Shown in pieces: positions 61,911-64,000 of a DNA stretch of 64,000 nucleotides; within the stretch, counting starts at the first letter, position 1; each line of letters opens with the position of its first letter. The stretch is from Anabaena minutissima FACHB-250 (GTDB lineage: Bacteria > Cyanobacteriota > Cyanobacteriia > Cyanobacteriales > Nostocaceae). Below the pieces are notes generated by a model, which saw nothing but the letters and a program-made list of their open reading frames with translations, was not told the origin of the DNA and made no database searches. The DNA lies in the NCBI RefSeq assembly GCF_014697125.1, contig NZ_JACJRG010000016.1, forward strand, positions 62,001 to 126,000, in the 5' to 3' direction. Position numbers and translations under genes: made by a program.

Positions 61911-62426
61911 CTAATCAGGGTTAATTCTCATCAAAGGTTGGTTATATTCCACCGCTTCGCCATTTTGGATGAGAATTTCTACGACTTGCCCAGAAACCTC
62001 AACCTCGATTTCATTCATCAGCTTCATCGCTTCGATGATGCAGACTGTTTGACCTTTACGGACGCGATCGCCCACTTCTACAAACGCTGCTTCCCCCGGT
62101 GCAGGAGCGCGGTAAAATGTCCCCACCATTGGGGAAGGCACTTCTACAAATCTCTGGTCAATGATCGGCGGAGAACTTGCCCCTGAGTGTGCGCCAGAAT
62201 TAGTTACCGCATGGTCAGCAACACGATTGCCAACCTCCGGTGCAGAAATTTGTGGTGATGGCTGTGCGATCAGTTGCACCGATGGCATGGACACAACGTG
62301 ATTACTCACGTTAGCAGCTTTACGTACTGTTAACTCAAACTCATCACTTTTGAGTGTTACTTCTGCAATATCAGTTTCTGCAATAGTTGCCAACAGTTGG
62401 CGAATTTCATTAAAGTCCAATGGCAC
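61911..62426 (-). CDS. accB: Biotin carboxyl carrier protein of acetyl-CoA carboxylase
   Basis: A 171-residue protein that carries biotin in fatty-acid synthesis. The biotin attachment Lys is in EAMKLMNEIE, within the lipoyl/biotinyl domain (about residues 92-170). A Pro/Ala-rich linker precedes it. The start is GTG 62426 with GAGGT upstream. It follows efp after 107 bp, a gene order common in cyanobacteria. Confidence 0.96.
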   Translation of the reverse strand: MPLDFNEIRQLLATIAETDIAEVTLKSDEFELTVRKAANVSNHVVSMPSVQLIAQPSPQISAPEVGNRVADHAVTNSGAHSGASSPPIIDQRFVEVPSPMVGTFYRAPAPGEAAFVEVGDRVRKGQTVCIIEAMKLMNEIEVEVSGQVVEILIQNGEAVEYNQPLMRINPD

Positions 62427-62533
62427 AGTTTTTTTTACCTCGACCTGTCCGTAAATAAGAATTTTAAGTTTGGCAGGGATTTAATCCCCCTGGAGGGATT
62501 GAAATCGGGATTGCCTCAAGAATGAAAGCAAAC

Positions 62534-63091
62534 TTATTCCCTGCCTATGTATTTATCATCACGGGTATCAATTTTGATGCGTTCTCCTTGAGTAATAAAC
62601 AAAGGAACCATCACAGTTGCACCAGTTTCCACAGTTGCTGGTTTAGTCCCACCTGTAGCAGTGTCACCTTTAACACCTGGATCTGTTTGCGTCACCTCTA
62701 AAACTACAGAATTAGGCAGTTCCACTTCTAGAACTTGCTCACCCCAACGAATCACGTTCACTTCCATACCTTCCTTGAGATACTTGACGCGATCGCCAAT
62801 TTGGGCAGCACTCAATCTACCCTCTTCGTAAGTTTCCATATCCATAAAGACGAACTCATCGCCCTCTTTATAGGTATGCTGCATCGTGAGTTTTTCGAGA
62901 GTGGCCTGTGGCACACTTTCCCCCGCCCGGAAAGTTCTTTCTAAAACCTTGCCGGTTTGGACACTTTTAAGTGTTGTCCGTACAAAGGCAGAACCCTTAC
63001 CTGGCTTAACGTGAAGGAAATCAATCACTCGCCATACAGACCCATCTAATACAATTGATACGCCGGGTCGAAAATCGTTACTGGAAATCAT
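62534..63091 (-). CDS. efp: Translation elongation factor P
   Basis: A 185-residue three-domain protein that relieves ribosome stalling at proline runs. The modification-loop region is LHVKPGKGSAFVRT, so the tip is Lys-Gly-Ser as in Arg/Lys-type factors. The later GVKGDTATGGTKPA and FITQGERIKIDTRDD segments fit domains II and III. Starts at ATG 63091. Upstream are heptamers of the STRR type. Confidence 0.96.
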   Translation of the reverse strand: MISSNDFRPGVSIVLDGSVWRVIDFLHVKPGKGSAFVRTTLKSVQTGKVLERTFRAGESVPQATLEKLTMQHTYKEGDEFVFMDMETYEEGRLSAAQIGDRVKYLKEGMEVNVIRWGEQVLEVELPNSVVLEVTQTDPGVKGDTATGGTKPATVETGATVMVPLFITQGERIKIDTRDDKYIGRE

Positions 63092-63183
63092 GAAGCTTTT
63101 AAATCGTGGAAGACAATCGGCATTTATTGTACCCTTCCAGGGTAGTAATTAGGTAATTAGTCAATAGTTATATAGTTAATAGT

Positions 63184-63270
63184 CATTGGTCATTGGTCAT
63201 TACTCAGAACTCAACACTCAGCACCGGCTAAACGCCGCGCTACCGCTAACAGCACTCAGCACTCAACACT
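63184..63270. repeat. Heptamer repeat interrupted by a 24-bp insert
   Basis: CATTGGT, CATTGGT, CATTACT, CAGAACT, CAACACT and CAGCACC, then 24 bp (63226-63249), then CAGCACT, CAGCACT and CAACACT. It lies between the divergent efp and cyclophilin genes. Confidence 0.8.
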
Positions 63271-63315
63271 CATGTATGGGAAGATGAGTGATGAGTTACG
63301 CATTTTAGCCATACC

Positions 63316-64000
63316 ATGTTGAATTTATTAAAATCCTGGCTGAAGAACAGCCTCATGGCAATACTGTTGGTAACAATATTTTTAGGCATAAATACAGCTG
63401 GCTGGACTCCTTCCAGTAACGCTGCCTTGCCATCTGGAAACGCAATCACTGACGGCAAAGCTCTATTAAGATATGCACTCCCGATAGATAATAAGCCAGT
63501 ACGTCAATTGCAAGCCAGTCTAGAAGATATCTCTACTCAACTGCGTGCAAATCGGCGATGGGGTGCTGTCTCCAGAGACCTGAGTAAAGCATCCCGCATT
63601 CTTGATAAACCTTCACAAATCCTAGCAAGCGTTCCGGAAGAACGCCAACCTCAAGCCGAAGCTTGGCTGAATGAATTAAAGTCTGGCGTGGAAAAAAGTA
63701 AAGAATTGACCCAAACCAAAGACAAAGAAAAAATGCTCGAAGAGAGAGCAAAACTGCTGAATTTGGTATCTCTATTAGAAGAGTCAATGGTCAAGGAATA
63801 CCCCTTTGAAGTTCCAGAAGAGTACAGTAACCTCCCACAACTCAAAGGTCGTGCCACAATTGCTATCAAAACCAATAAAGGTAATTTGACAGTTGTTGTA
63901 GATGGTTACAGCGCACCTGTCACTGCTGGTAACTTTGTCGATTTGGTAAAACGTGGTTTTTATAATGGCTTAGAATTTACCCGTTCTGAAGAATCTTACG
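63316..64000 (+). CDS. Cyclophilin-type peptidyl-prolyl isomerase, TLP40-like (partial at the 3' end)
   Basis: The first 228 codons of an exported protein running off the window edge. A signal peptide (MLNLLKSWLKNSLMAILLVTIF) is followed by a helical N-terminal domain (about 40-170: VRQLQASLEDISTQL, EERAKLLNLVSLLEESM). The start of a cyclophilin domain then reads ATIAIKTNKGNLTVVVDGYSAPVTAGNF. This matches thylakoid-lumen TLP40/cyanobacterial homologues. Starts at ATG 63316. Confidence 0.88.
   Translation, partial: MLNLLKSWLKNSLMAILLVTIFLGINTAGWTPSSNAALPSGNAITDGKALLRYALPIDNKPVRQLQASLEDISTQLRANRRWGAVSRDLSKASRILDKPSQILASVPEERQPQAEAWLNELKSGVEKSKELTQTKDKEKMLEERAKLLNLVSLLEESMVKEYPFEVPEEYSNLPQLKGRATIAIKTNKGNLTVVVDGYSAPVTAGNFVDLVKRGFYNGLEFTRSEESY

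Overview
The window looks like chromosomal DNA of a filamentous, heterocyst-forming cyanobacterium of the Nostoc/Anabaena/Trichormus group. The evidence is: an uptake-hydrogenase hupL gene split by a xisC-bearing excision element; many HIP1 octamers (GCGATCGC); heptanucleotide tandem repeats (STRRs) of the type known from these genomes; AT-rich intergenic DNA; and cyanobacterial-type genes (NDH-1 ndhD, COP23 protein, Uma2 proteins, TLP40-like cyclophilin). No tRNA, rRNA, CRISPR array or intact transposase gene was recognised.

Layout. 1-9.4 kb is mostly housekeeping and small hypothetical genes: an orphan OmpR-type regulator, a KGG stress protein, ligA, an alpha carbonic anhydrase, antitoxin-like orphans and a cold-shock/DUF1294 protein. 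9.5-22.3 kb is the hup locus. The 3' part of hupL (9491-10579) is separated from its 5' part (20472-20993) by about 9.9 kb bounded by 16-bp direct repeats (10576-10591 and 20483-20498, one mismatch). The element carries xisC, two HEPN-like genes, a truncated retropepsin gene, two near-identical ATPase/nuclease-like genes and a DUF4143-type ATPase. Excision would rejoin hupL in frame (about 531 codons). hupS and a candidate NtcA site lie upstream. 22.8-23.7 kb holds small genes that usually lead into a hyp operon, but here they end in a shortened NifU-type protein and no hyp genes follow.

23.7-31.8 kb carries a TrkA-type channel protein, a ferredoxin/metallo-hydrolase fusion, a geranylgeranyl-reductase-like flavoprotein, the frr-pyrH pair, a thioredoxin-like protein and an alpha/beta hydrolase. 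31.8-41 kb is a peptide-secretion island on the minus strand: four short double-glycine precursors, each with the same 5' hairpin and ribosome-binding leader, a C39-peptidase ABC exporter, a large repeat-rich HlyD protein and a membrane protein. 41.3-43 kb is ndhD. 43.3-48.7 kb is a five-gene STM4015-STM4014-STM4013-STM4012-STM4011 cluster: LRR-like protein, ATP-grasp-like protein, sulfatase-like hydrolase and two radical-SAM enzymes, a co-directional cassette of unknown product.

48.8-56.6 kb contains MazEF, a Ser/Thr kinase with a C-terminal sensor-like domain, a ParE/RelE-type toxin gene broken by a stop codon, and a tight operon of a COP23 protein, a trypsin-like protease and a protease-WD40 fusion. 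56.6-64 kb is largely housekeeping: an acyltransferase, proS, a GerMN protein, an ArsR-type regulator, efp-accB and the start of a lumenal cyclophilin. MITE-like elements, dispersed hairpins and heptamer arrays occupy many intergenic regions. Family names come from recognising sequence, not from database searches.
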